64,000 bases of DNA from Deltaproteobacteria bacterium HGW-Deltaproteobacteria-15 (GTDB lineage Bacteria; Desulfobacterota; DSM-4660; Desulfatiglandales; HGW-15). The DNA lies in the NCBI GenBank assembly GCA_002840535.1, contig PHBH01000005.1:84190-148189 (forward strand), read 5' to 3'. Position numbers and translations under genes: made by a program. The notes beneath the pieces are model-generated. The model saw only the letters and a program-made list of their open reading frames with translations. It had not been told where the DNA came from and searched no databases. Position 1 is the stretch's first letter. Every line of letters starts with the position of its first letter. Of this stretch, positions 1 through 8,219 are shown piece after piece.

Positions 1-735
1 GAGACCGCCGCAGGACTCCGGGCCGCGCAAGGCGTCACCGCCCCGACCGGTGCCATGCTGCGGTCTCTTTTGGAAATCTATGGCCCATTCAACTCGTGCG
101 GCCCCATATACAACGGCAGAGACAGACTGGACTTCAGGCCGGGAGAGAAAACGTCCATTGTTTTTTCAGCCGGGAGGCTCTGGGACGAAGCCAAGAACAC
201 GGCTGCACTGGAATGCGCGGCGGGCGAGATTGCCTGGCCTGTTTATGTGGCCGGTGAAACCGATCATCCGGACGGCGGGACCCGGTGTCTGAAGAACGTG
301 GTGCACCTGGGGCGGATCTCGGCCCGTGCGATGTCGAAGTGGCTGGGCCGTTCCTCGATCTATGTTCTGCCGGCAAGATACGAGCCATTCGGGCTCACCG
401 CCCTCGAAGCCGCTCTGTCGGGTTGCGCACTGGTGTTGGGCAATATCCCCACTCTGAGGGAGGTGTGGAAGGATGCGGCCGTGTACGTTCCGCCGGAGAG
501 GCCCGATGTCCTTTCTGCGGTTTTAAACCACCTCATTCATAACCCTGAGCAAATCACAAAACTGGCCCGCAGTGCAGCGGCAAGGGCTCTTCGCTACACG
601 CCGGAGAGCATGGCAAAGGGATATGTGGATCTCTATGAAAGGATTCTGGCGCAAACGAAAAGCACTTTCTCTCACAGAGCCCACAGAGGCGCAGGGAGGA
701 AGTCCGGTCGAGTCGAGATCACGACGATCCCGTAG
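1..735 (+). CDS. Glycosyltransferase family 4, C-terminal part (5' end outside window)
   Basis: The frame is open from the first base, so 244 residues of the C-terminal part are visible and the true start lies upstream. It reads as the nucleotide-sugar-binding Rossmann half of a GT-B retaining glycosyltransferase: SAGRLWDEAKN begins the domain, and EPFGLTALE gives the E-x7-E motif that binds the donor sugar in GT4 enzymes. It would transfer a sugar in the cytoplasm during cell-surface polysaccharide synthesis. Two CgeB-like glycosyltransferases follow on the same strand. The last 20 or so residues (SHRAHRGAGRKSG) are low in conservation character and come from intergenic-repeat-like DNA, so the original stop may have been earlier. 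Donor and acceptor cannot be told. Confidence 0.85.
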   Translation, partial: ETAAGLRAAQGVTAPTGAMLRSLLEIYGPFNSCGPIYNGRDRLDFRPGEKTSIVFSAGRLWDEAKNTAALECAAGEIAWPVYVAGETDHPDGGTRCLKNVVHLGRISARAMSKWLGRSSIYVLPARYEPFGLTALEAALSGCALVLGNIPTLREVWKDAAVYVPPERPDVLSAVLNHLIHNPEQITKLARSAAARALRYTPESMAKGYVDLYERILAQTKSTFSHRAHRGAGRKSGRVEITTIP

Positions 736-757
736 TTTGTCGTGATGGGGCTGAAAC

Positions 758-789
758 TTGTCCTGTTTTTTGAACAAAAAACAGGACAA
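758..789. repeat. Perfect 15-bp inverted repeat with 2-nt centre
   Basis: TTGTCCTGTTTTTTG and its exact complement are separated by AA. A related hairpin with the core CCTGTTTT/AAAACAGG and the same downstream ACAAAT lies at 62420-62444. Both are flanked by gagcgagcgagagac-like sequence, so this is one dispersed intergenic repeat family. No T-run follows the hairpin, so it is not a typical terminator. Confidence 0.7.
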
Positions 790-919
790 ATGACGCTCTT
801 CCTCTGTGACTCTGTGGTCTCTAGCGAACCCCGCCATGGGCGTGGTGAGCGAGCGAGAGACATTCTTTTCAAGGCCGGAATAAAAGTAAGACTCTTCATA
901 CTCAGTAGAGGGATAGGAA

Positions 920-2002
920 ATGAGATCGTTCTCCATCGCGTTTTTCGGCTCCAGCCTGGTATCCGCCTACTGGAACGGCGCCGCCACATATTACCGCGGC
1001 ATCATAAGCGCACTCCACCATCGAGGTCACCGCATAACCTTCTACGAACCGGATGCCTACGATCGGCAGAGTCACAGGGATATCGGCGATCCCGGGTATG
1101 CACAGAGCGTGGTTTACAGCGCGGACAACGATTCAGCTGTTCAGGAAATGGTCGGCCGCGCGGCAAATGCGGATATCGTGATCAAGGCCAGCGGTGTAGG
1201 TGTTTTCGACGAGCTTCTGGAAGAGGCCGTCGCGGGCATGAAAGGCGTGCTTCGGGTGTTCTGGGATGTGGACGCTCCTGCGACTCTCGATCGTTTGGGC
1301 CGGAATGAAAGCGACCCCTTTCGCGCGCTCATCCCGGAATACGATCTTGTTCTCACCTATGGAGGCGGCCCCCCTGTGGTGAAAGCCTATGAGGAGTTCG
1401 GCGCCAAAAGATGTGTGCCGGTCTACAACGCGCTCGATCCTTCCACCCACTTCCCCGTGGAGTGCGATGATCGGTTCAAGGGCCTCTTGGGGTTCCTCGG
1501 GAACCGGATGCCGGATCGGGAAGAGCGCGTCCATGAGTTCTTCTTCAAGGCAGCCGGAGCAATGAACGGCCGCCGCTTTCTTCTGGGCGGGAACGGGTGG
1601 GAATCCGCAGTGCAGGAGATGAAGAACATCGTCTACTTCGGCCATATCTACACCAGGGATCATAATGCGTTCAACTGCTCGCCGCTTGCGGTCCTCAACA
1701 TCAGCAGGGAAAGCATGGCCAGGTACGGGTTCTCGCCGGCCACCAGGGTCTTTGAGGCGGCGGGCGCTGAAAGCTGCCTCCTCACAGACGCATGGGAAGG
1801 CATCGAAACCTTTCTGGAACCGGGAAAGGAGTGTCTCGTGTGCAGAAACGGCGATGAAGTCATTGCCGAGCTGAGCGGTCTCACACCCTCCCGCGCCAGG
1901 CAGATAGGAAAGGCTGCAAGAAACCGCGTTCTCCTTGAGCACACGTATGCCATGAGGGGAGCGCAGGTGGAAACGATCTTTGAAGAGACGTACGGGGGCT
2001 GA
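920..2002 (+). CDS. CgeB-like glycosyltransferase
   Basis: A 360-residue cytoplasmic protein of the CgeB/Glyco_trans_1_2 type. The N-terminal half has the family's opening, a beta strand followed by WNGAATYYRG (about residues 19-28), and a DVDAPATL segment. The C-terminal half has RVFEAAGAESCLLTD near residue 275, the glycosyltransferase motif for donor binding, then FLEPGKECLV. The ATG at 920 follows GGATAGGAA. The next gene, a paralogue, starts 3 nt after the stop, so the two are co-transcribed. The family is known from spore-coat and surface glycan loci. Here the neighbours suggest a capsule or small glycolipid, but the substrate is unknown. Confidence 0.8.
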   Translation: MRSFSIAFFGSSLVSAYWNGAATYYRGIISALHHRGHRITFYEPDAYDRQSHRDIGDPGYAQSVVYSADNDSAVQEMVGRAANADIVIKASGVGVFDELLEEAVAGMKGVLRVFWDVDAPATLDRLGRNESDPFRALIPEYDLVLTYGGGPPVVKAYEEFGAKRCVPVYNALDPSTHFPVECDDRFKGLLGFLGNRMPDREERVHEFFFKAAGAMNGRRFLLGGNGWESAVQEMKNIVYFGHIYTRDHNAFNCSPLAVLNISRESMARYGFSPATRVFEAAGAESCLLTDAWEGIETFLEPGKECLVCRNGDEVIAELSGLTPSRARQIGKAARNRVLLEHTYAMRGAQVETIFEETYGG

Positions 2003-2005
2003 AAA

Positions 2006-3115
2006 ATGGGTCTGAATGTCGTCATTCTGGGACTGTCGATCACTTCATCATGGGGAAACGGTCATGCCACCACATACAGGGGTCTCGTGCGGGAGCTTTC
2101 AGAGAGGGGACACCGGATTCATTTTCTGGAGCGCAATCTTCCCTGGTATGCACAGAACCGGGATTCGGCAACCCTGCCTTACTGCCGGGTCTCCGTGTAC
2201 AAGGATCTTGACGAGTTGAAAGAACAATTCGGGGAGGAGATCAGGGATGCGGATCTGGTGATGCTCGGATCGTACGTCCCCAACGGAGCGGTTGTTGGAG
2301 AGTGGATGGTCGGTGTTTCAAAAGGACTGAAGGCCTTCTACGATATCGACACTCCGGTCACTATTGAAAAGCTGAAGAGCGGAGACTGCGCCTATCTCCG
2401 CCCGGATCTCATACCGCGGTTCGACATGTACCTCTCCTTCACCGGCGGCCCGGTGCTGGACAGCCTGGAACGTGCATACGGCGCAAAGTCGGCTTTGCCT
2501 TTGTATTGCTCCGTCGACCCCGCTCTCTATTATCCGGAACAGAAGGACTCCGTCTGTGATCTTGGTTATCTCGGAACTTACAGCGGCGATCGGCAGGATT
2601 CCCTGAACATTCTTCTTGTCTCCCCTGCAAGCCGATGGGCCGAAGGACGTTTCGTTGTGGCGGGCCCTCAGTTTCCTCCACAGATCGTTTGGCCTCCAAA
2701 CGTCAGGAGGATCGATCATATCGCGCCGCCGGATCATCGCGGCTTCTACAACTCTCTCCGTTTCACGCTCAATGTAACGAGATCCAGCATGGTCCGGGCA
2801 GGCTATTCCCCCAGTGTCAGGATTTTCGAGGCGGCTGCCTGTGGAACACCGATAATCACCGACCCATGGAACGGGCTCGATCACTTCTTTGTTCCAGGCG
2901 AGGAAATCCTGCCCGTCCGATCCGCCGACGAGGTCCTCGACATTTTGAAAACCATGCCGAAGGAGAGAATCACCGAAATCAGCATCCGTGCAAGAGAAAA
3001 GGTCCTTGCCTCCCATACGGCAAAGCACCGCGCCGAAGAGTTGGAGCGGTATGTGATGGAGCGCTGGGAAGGGAAATCCGGGGTTCGGAGGCGCCGCGCG
3101 GGTATGAATGTGTAA
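2006..3115 (+). CDS. CgeB-like glycosyltransferase (paralogue of preceding gene)
   Basis: A 369-residue protein with the same architecture as the gene before it: WGNGHATTYRG near the N-terminus, FYDIDTPVT mid-domain, and RIFEAAACGTPIITD near residue 271 for sugar-nucleotide binding. The 3-nt gap to the upstream gene implies translational coupling, and the two proteins may act in successive steps or as a pair. The C-terminal tail is Arg-rich (GVRRRRAG) and ends just before an aattcgaaac-type intergenic repeat. A third, more distant relative sits at 15967-17145. The specific sugar is not deducible. Confidence 0.8.
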   Translation: MGLNVVILGLSITSSWGNGHATTYRGLVRELSERGHRIHFLERNLPWYAQNRDSATLPYCRVSVYKDLDELKEQFGEEIRDADLVMLGSYVPNGAVVGEWMVGVSKGLKAFYDIDTPVTIEKLKSGDCAYLRPDLIPRFDMYLSFTGGPVLDSLERAYGAKSALPLYCSVDPALYYPEQKDSVCDLGYLGTYSGDRQDSLNILLVSPASRWAEGRFVVAGPQFPPQIVWPPNVRRIDHIAPPDHRGFYNSLRFTLNVTRSSMVRAGYSPSVRIFEAAACGTPIITDPWNGLDHFFVPGEEILPVRSADEVLDILKTMPKERITEISIRAREKVLASHTAKHRAEELERYVMERWEGKSGVRRRRAGMNV

Positions 3116-3175
3116 CGAACAAAATCCGAAGCACGAATCCGAAATTCGAAACAAAATCCATAGTGGTGAACTCAA

Positions 3176-3553
3176 ATGATTTCAGGAATTCAGGGACTTT
3201 ACTATTTCGTGACCGGACTCTGGCCTATCGTGTACATGGACGGGTTTCTGGCATTTACAGGACCAAAGACCGATCTCTGGCTTGTGCGGACAATGGGCCT
3301 GATGCTCATGGTTTCCGGAATGGTTCTGATGATGGCTGCAGCACATCGCAGGCAGCGCAGCATGGAAACAGCGGCTCTGGGCATAGGGGTTGCCGTTGTG
3401 CTGGCAGGCGCAGACATCTTTTTCGCCCTGACCGGTCAGATCCCGGGCGTTTATCTCCTGGACGCGGCAGTGGAGGTGCTTTTCCTGGTTTTGTGGATCC
3501 GATATCTGTGGTTTTCACACAGGAGACGACGCACGAGTTCATCCATAGATTAG
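3176..3553 (+). CDS. Small four-helix membrane protein, function unknown
   Basis: A 125-residue protein with about four hydrophobic segments (near residues 7-25, 38-58, 66-88 and 93-113) and a basic C-terminal tail (SHRRRRTS) predicted to be cytoplasmic. No catalytic motif is visible. It lies 60 nt after the second CgeB-like gene and 25 nt before the glycosidase-like gene, so it probably belongs to the same transcription unit. It may be a small inner-membrane partner of the glycan machinery, but that is inference from position only. Confidence 0.65.
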   Translation: MISGIQGLYYFVTGLWPIVYMDGFLAFTGPKTDLWLVRTMGLMLMVSGMVLMMAAAHRRQRSMETAALGIGVAVVLAGADIFFALTGQIPGVYLLDAAVEVLFLVLWIRYLWFSHRRRRTSSSID

Positions 3554-3578
3554 TTGAAATACCTTTTAGGGGGTTGAT

Positions 3579-4496
3579 GTGATAACGGCGATCAAACTCT
3601 GGAACGAACCCAACAATCTCTCTCATTGGGATTTCCATATGGATCCGGGGTGGAAGGAATTTGCCGCCATGACCATTATGGCGGCGGATGCGATCCGCCG
3701 GATATGCCCGCAAATGAAACTGGTTCTGGGCGGCATGTCACCGATCGATACCAGCTTCACATCCTTGCTGAGGGGGTACGGTCTTCTGGATCACCTGGAC
3801 GCCGTGGCAGTGCATGGCTTTCCCCTGGACTGGAATCACTGGCGGATCGACGAGTGGCCCGAGAAGGTAAGGGAGATCGAAGAAGCTTCAGGGCTTCCGG
3901 TATGGATTACCGAGGTGGGAGTCTCCGACTTCGGTGCTGACGAGGTCCAGGTTTTTGGCCTCAGGCGCACCACGGAGCTCCTGATCGACCGGGTCGAACA
4001 TATTTTCTGGTACAGCCTCCTGGATCTTCCCCCTACGTGGGAGGCCACCACCAGGCACAAGGAAAGCGAAGGGAGCGCATATTACCGGCATTATTACATG
4101 GGATTGATCCGTGCCGACGGCAGTCCGAAGCCTGCCCTCTATCACTTCGATCCGAGAATGGGCATCTGCCAGTGGTTCCACTATGAGGATCCCCGTTTGG
4201 ATTCCGCGTTGGATTGGCTTCGGAAAATCGGCGTGAAGAAACTGCGTACAGGTGTGAGTTGGGCCGACTGGCATCGCCCGGAAGCATGCAGGTGGTTTGA
4301 CCGGCAAATGGAAGCCCTGAGGGATTTCGACGTCACTCTGACCCTCTGCTTCACGCCTCCTTCCCGGGGCAGGAGGCCCTGCTATACAAGCCCTCCCCTG
4401 GTCCTCGAGGAATTTGCCTATTTCGCCGAAGAGGTAGTCACTCGCTATTCCTCACACTGTGCTATTCCTCGAGTTGCCGGAGGAACAGCGTTATGA
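3579..4496 (+). CDS. Glycosidase-like (clan-A TIM barrel) protein with halves in swapped order
   Basis: The GTG at 3579 lies a few bases after a purine-rich AGGGGGT stretch. The product is 305 residues. It opens directly with IKLWNEPNN, the acid/base Asn-Glu of clan-A glycosidases that normally sits on strand beta-4 after 100 or more residues, and WITEVGVS near residue 110 is the nucleophile strand beta-7. After residue 190 a new segment begins (MGICQWFHYEDP, then RTGVSWADW and TLCFTPP) that resembles strands beta-1 to beta-3. The C-terminal half of a barrel therefore precedes an N-terminal half. It could be a circular permutation native to the family or a remnant of tandem barrels. The stop overlaps the next ATG (ATGA). 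A role in trimming the glycan made by the cluster is inferred. Confidence 0.65.
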   Translation: MITAIKLWNEPNNLSHWDFHMDPGWKEFAAMTIMAADAIRRICPQMKLVLGGMSPIDTSFTSLLRGYGLLDHLDAVAVHGFPLDWNHWRIDEWPEKVREIEEASGLPVWITEVGVSDFGADEVQVFGLRRTTELLIDRVEHIFWYSLLDLPPTWEATTRHKESEGSAYYRHYYMGLIRADGSPKPALYHFDPRMGICQWFHYEDPRLDSALDWLRKIGVKKLRTGVSWADWHRPEACRWFDRQMEALRDFDVTLTLCFTPPSRGRRPCYTSPPLVLEEFAYFAEEVVTRYSSHCAIPRVAGGTAL

Positions 4497-5098
4497 CAAC
4501 CCTTCTCCTGATTCGACACGGGCACACGGACCTCGTGGGGAACACACTGGCAGGAAGGAGTTCCGGTGTCCATCTAAGCAGTCAAGGGGAGGCTGAAGCG
4601 GCCGATCTGGCGAGGAGCTTATCGGCAATCCGAATAGACTCGATTTTCAGCAGCCCACTTGAACGGACGCGCGAGACAGCACAGCACCTTGCCTCTGCCT
4701 CCGGAAAGACGGTGCAGATACTGGAGGGCTTGGTAGAAATCGATTATGGCGACTGGACCGGAAGGGAGATCCAATCTCTCAGGGACGACCCGCTCTGGAT
4801 CCGGTACAACCGGTACCGAAGCACCACCAGGATTCCTGGAGGCGAGTGGTTCGTGGATGTTCAGGCCAGGGTGGTCAAAACTCTGGAAGGGATCCGGGCG
4901 GGCCATTCCGAAAAAACCCTGGCCGTGGTCACCCACGGCGATGTGATCCGGGTAGCCGTAGCCCACTACATGGGAATTTGTCTGGATATGATCACGAGAC
5001 TGGTTATCCGGCCGGCATCGGTCAGCGCGCTGTCATTGAGCGATTACGCCACCGAGCTTCTTTTTATGAACTGCCGGGGAACCATATTCCCCCTTTAG
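4493..5098 (+). CDS. Histidine phosphatase family protein (phosphoglycerate mutase/CobC-like)
   Basis: A 201-residue single-domain protein with the phosphohistidine motif LLIRHGHTD at residues 5-13, the FSSPLERTRETA segment and the second catalytic histidine in VVTHGDVIR. These mark the histidine phosphatase superfamily, which dephosphorylates small metabolites such as sugar phosphates or alpha-ribazole phosphate. The start overlaps the stop of the glycosidase-like gene by 4 nt, which ties it to the glycan cluster. A sugar-phosphate substrate is plausible. A cobalamin role cannot be excluded, but no cobalamin genes are nearby. Confidence 0.8.
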   Translation: MTTLLLIRHGHTDLVGNTLAGRSSGVHLSSQGEAEAADLARSLSAIRIDSIFSSPLERTRETAQHLASASGKTVQILEGLVEIDYGDWTGREIQSLRDDPLWIRYNRYRSTTRIPGGEWFVDVQARVVKTLEGIRAGHSEKTLAVVTHGDVIRVAVAHYMGICLDMITRLVIRPASVSALSLSDYATELLFMNCRGTIFPL

Positions 5099-5281
5099 GC
5101 AAGCTCCTGCTTGCGAAGTCTGCTCCGCCTGCTGCTCTCTGGTCTTTCGCTGCTTACTGCCTATCGAGACGTTTTTAAAATATCTTGTCGCGCGATTCTG
5201 TTTGCTTTATGCTTTTCCGCTTTCCTTGTTTCGGGTTTTTGTCCTGCAAACCGGGCAACAGGTTTCCAATTAATACGTCCC
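5098..5281 (+). repeat. Intergenic repeat fragment before the MFS gene
   Basis: CTTTCGCTGCTTACTGCC and the following TATCG are the exact reverse complement of part of the dispersed element at 7818-7841. An open frame runs through this stretch into the transporter, but it reads repeat DNA. This supports starting the transporter at 5282. Confidence 0.6.
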
Positions 5282-6466
5282 ATGGGGTTTACAGTGAGCC
5301 GGCAACCGGAATTTCGCTTGTTGTCCAAAGATTTCATCCTGATCTGCCTGGCCAACTTCTGCTACTTCGGGAGTTTTTACATCCTGGTTCCCGCAATGCC
5401 TCAGTACGTGGTTTCCCTGGGAGGCACCACAAGCCAGGTTGGTCTGATTATGGGTTTTTTCACTTTTTCATCTGTTGTGGTCCGGCCTTACTTCGGAAAC
5501 ATGTCCGACATTCGAGGCCGAAAGTCCCTCATGCTGCTGGGGAGCGGCTTCTTTGTTCTTTTCCCGCTCGTTTACATGGCTGTCGGTACCCTTGTACCCC
5601 TTTACCTGGTCAGGATTGCACACGGATTTGCCCACGCCGCTTACCTGGTTGCAGCCATGGCCTATATTGCCGACATGGCCCCGCCGCACCGAAGAGGGGA
5701 AGTCATGGGCATCTTCGGGGTAGCGAATATCCTGGGCATGGCCGTCTTCCCGGCATGGGGCACGCACGTGCTTTCGAGCGGCGGCAGCTTCCAGTACCTC
5801 TTTTTTCTCGGCGCTCTTACCGCATCCGCCTCGTTCGTATCGATCCTGCTGGTGGCCGATATCCGCCCGCCGGCCCGGTCGGGGTTGAAGTCCCGTGGTT
5901 TTCTGAAGGTGGGCGGCCGCCGCGCGGTCCTCATCCCTTCTCTGGCGCTTCTTAGCGGAGCAACATGCTATGGCGCGGTGCTCACTTTCCTTCCGCTATT
6001 CGCTCCGCAGAGGGACCTGCCCGATTTCGGAATCTTCTTTACCGTGTTTGCGTTCAGCACCATTTTGAGCCGGGTGATCGGAGGCAGGCTGTCGGACCGG
6101 ATCGGCCGCCGCAAGATCATCGTCCCCTGCATGGCCCTTCTAACACTCTCGGTCTGGATGCTGCCCTTTCTCCACACTCTCTGGTTCCTGGCAGTGACCA
6201 GCTTTCTTTTCGGTCTCAGCTTCGGGTCGTTCCTTCCCACCCTCAATGCCCTGGTGGTGGATTACGCCCCGGTTCATGAGAGGGGGAGCGCGCTGGCCTT
6301 CTTCATGTCCTTTATGGACGTGGGGATCACTGTCGGGTCCATGGCCCTGGGTTTCGTGGCAGGAAGCTACGGATACCCGGCCGTGTACTGGATCTGCGGC
6401 TGTCTTGTCCTCGTTACCCTGTTTGTCTTCACCATCTTCCTGCCCAGAGCAGAGAAAGCGGCATAG
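5282..6466 (+). CDS. Major facilitator superfamily transporter
   Basis: A 394-residue inner-membrane protein with about 12 hydrophobic segments in two halves. The loop after helix 2 shows the MFS signature as GNMSDIRGRKSLM, and the second half repeats it as GGRLSDRIGRRK. The frame is open back to 5111, but the extra 57 residues overlap an intergenic repeat, so the ATG at 5282 (MGFTVSRQ) is preferred. That gives the usual MFS length. It follows the glycan cluster on the same strand and may export a product or take up a nutrient. The substrate cannot be read from the sequence. Confidence 0.8.
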   Translation: MGFTVSRQPEFRLLSKDFILICLANFCYFGSFYILVPAMPQYVVSLGGTTSQVGLIMGFFTFSSVVVRPYFGNMSDIRGRKSLMLLGSGFFVLFPLVYMAVGTLVPLYLVRIAHGFAHAAYLVAAMAYIADMAPPHRRGEVMGIFGVANILGMAVFPAWGTHVLSSGGSFQYLFFLGALTASASFVSILLVADIRPPARSGLKSRGFLKVGGRRAVLIPSLALLSGATCYGAVLTFLPLFAPQRDLPDFGIFFTVFAFSTILSRVIGGRLSDRIGRRKIIVPCMALLTLSVWMLPFLHTLWFLAVTSFLFGLSFGSFLPTLNALVVDYAPVHERGSALAFFMSFMDVGITVGSMALGFVAGSYGYPAVYWICGCLVLVTLFVFTIFLPRAEKAA

Positions 6467-6968
6467 CGAAGACCCGGGGATCACTCATGGGACACGGATG
6501 AGAACCGCATAAGACATGGCGCAAAGCGTAAGGTCCATCTCCCCCTCTTAGATTGGGTTTCGCTGCGCTCTACCCCATCCTACGGCTTGGTCTCTACGCC
6601 ATGCACTTTGGGCCATGCAGCTATTGATAGGGCGGCCATGTAGGGGCGAATACGGTGATGTCTTATTCAGGATGGAGGGATATCCCCCGTGTAAGCATAA
6701 ATTAGGATGCTTACCGATTCGGACACAAGGCCGAAGAGGAACATGGAATATCCCATCAGATGTGTCTTATCCCGCCCCGGCGGCAGCCGGCCGTCGAGGC
6801 TTTCTCAACTCCTCTTATTGAGCGGAGCACATAATTGCTTGCCTATTTCAAAGAAAGAACATCTCTCGCCCGCTTCGCTTGAGGGCACAGAGTTCTGGAG
6901 AGTGCAACCTGTCCTGTTAATGGAAATCGGATACTGACTGTCTTCTCCATTAACGAAAGGAGCCTGCC
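6467..6968. other. Intergenic region, 500 bp, repeat-like, no gene seen
   Basis: It contains ATTGGGTTTCGCTGCGCTCT followed by ACCCCATCCTACGG (about 6553-6588), a degenerate copy of the GTAGGATGGG repeat family seen at 43495-43752, and a cgcccgcttcgcttgagggc stretch like those near 840 and 62475. Small open frames here lack coding character. AACGAAAGGAGCC just before 6969 is the ribosome binding site of the PEP-CTERM gene. Confidence 0.5.
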
Positions 6969-7697
6969 ATGTCTAAGAAGATCGCCATGCTTGCAAGTCT
7001 GCTTTTCATTTTCTTCGCGTCCGATGCCTTCGCCACAATAGTCAACTTCGGAGATTATGACCTGGGGCCGAGCGATCCCCTGGTGATTGAAGGGGTCACC
7101 ATTACCCCTCTCATTGTCGGAAAAGGCCAGCCTGCGACAGTTGGAGGGATAGGGCTTGGTAGCGATTGGATAGGTTCGCCGGGACAGCTCGACAGGATCA
7201 GTCATTACGGGGCTGGACAGAATGGCGGTTACACCACCCAAATGGAGGGGATCAATCTAAAGGTAGACGGGGTCCTCAACTCCTTCACGATCAGCCCCTA
7301 TTTTTCGGTCCTGCAGGGATATGACATGCAGTTCCCCATTGAGTTTACCTATCTTGGCGGAGGCTACAATGGTGGTTTTCGTGAGCAGTTATGGGATGCG
7401 ATTGATCCAGCCGTTTCTTCCTATACCTATGATCTTCGATGGCAGTCCGGCCTCAAAATGGACCCCGTCGATAACACCTATATCCTGCTCGCAAGCTACT
7501 GGGACGAGATGATGTGGGCCTGGGAAGACCTTTATTTGAACGGCTACCCTGAAGTTGATTTTCACTATGGCTTCACCATCACATCCCTCGACTATACTCC
7601 GGCTCAGGCGGTTCCCGAGCCCGGCACCCTTCTTCTCCTGTTTTCAGGCTTGATCGGATGCGCGGCGTTCAGGAGGAGGGTGGAGATCAGAAGGTGA
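6969..7697 (+). CDS. PEP-CTERM sorting-domain exported protein
   Basis: A 242-residue protein with an N-terminal signal peptide (hydrophobic residues 5-22, ending DAFA). At the C-terminus VPEPGTLLLL starts a PEP-CTERM tripartite signal: the VPEP motif, a hydrophobic helix, then the basic RRRVEIRR. Such proteins are exported by Sec, then processed and anchored or released by an exosortase (EpsH/XrtA type), usually in strains that make extracellular polysaccharide. The body is Gly/Tyr-rich and likely beta-sandwich. No exosortase is in the window. The glycan cluster just upstream fits the usual association. AAAGGAG precedes the ATG by 7 nt. Confidence 0.88.
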   Translation: MSKKIAMLASLLFIFFASDAFATIVNFGDYDLGPSDPLVIEGVTITPLIVGKGQPATVGGIGLGSDWIGSPGQLDRISHYGAGQNGGYTTQMEGINLKVDGVLNSFTISPYFSVLQGYDMQFPIEFTYLGGGYNGGFREQLWDAIDPAVSSYTYDLRWQSGLKMDPVDNTYILLASYWDEMMWAWEDLYLNGYPEVDFHYGFTITSLDYTPAQAVPEPGTLLLLFSGLIGCAAFRRRVEIRR

Positions 7698-7734
7698 GAA
7701 GTTGAGAAGGTTGGAAGTTGAGGGGGGAAGAAGT

Positions 7735-7965
7735 GAGCAGCAAAAAGCCAGAGAGCAAAAGAACAGTAAGCAGTAAGCAGTCCCGCGAAACGACACACGG
7801 GATCTACGCTCCGCTTCGATAGGCAGTAAGCAGCGAAAGATCAACAGAGAAGGAAGCGGAGCATCCCTTGCACCGCTGAGTCGGAAGTGACGTTGTTTGA
7901 TCTTTGCAGCTTTCGCTATGCGCTTTGCGCTATGCCTTTCTTTTGCGCCATGCTCTATGCGGCTC
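7735..7965 (+). repeat. Dispersed ~200-bp intergenic repeat, copy 1
   Basis: It contains cagtaagcagtaagcag, then CAGTCCCGCGAAAC, GATAGGCAGTAAGCAG, GAGCATCCCTTG, CGTTGTTTGATCTTTG and a gcgctatg/gctctatgcgg tail. The same ordered blocks occur at 14017-14231, and a reverse fragment occurs at 5141-5166. There is no open frame of coding character. The whole 7698-8219 gap holds only this repeat and the leader of the next gene. Confidence 0.75.
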
Positions 7966-8219
7966 TCATCCGTGTACATCTGTGTCATCCGTGGCCAATG
8001 AATGTTTTGCTGCTTACTGCTCACTGTTTACTGCTTATTCCCCCATGCATTCTGAATCTTGCATGCTTTTCAAATTAAGAACCTCCCGCACGCCATATAC
8101 GCCTTTGCGCCCATTTATTCCCTCTTGCTTGAGTGTCACCATTGATCCTCGTTAAATGGGCGGCATTTCGTCCAGACTTGCCAATCACGTGAACCATACA
8201 GCCCGAAGGAGGGACAATC

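Noticed and set aside
758..789. Intrinsic terminator of the first glycosyltransferase gene
   Set aside because: The stem contains T-runs but no T-tract follows it; a related copy elsewhere points to a repeat.
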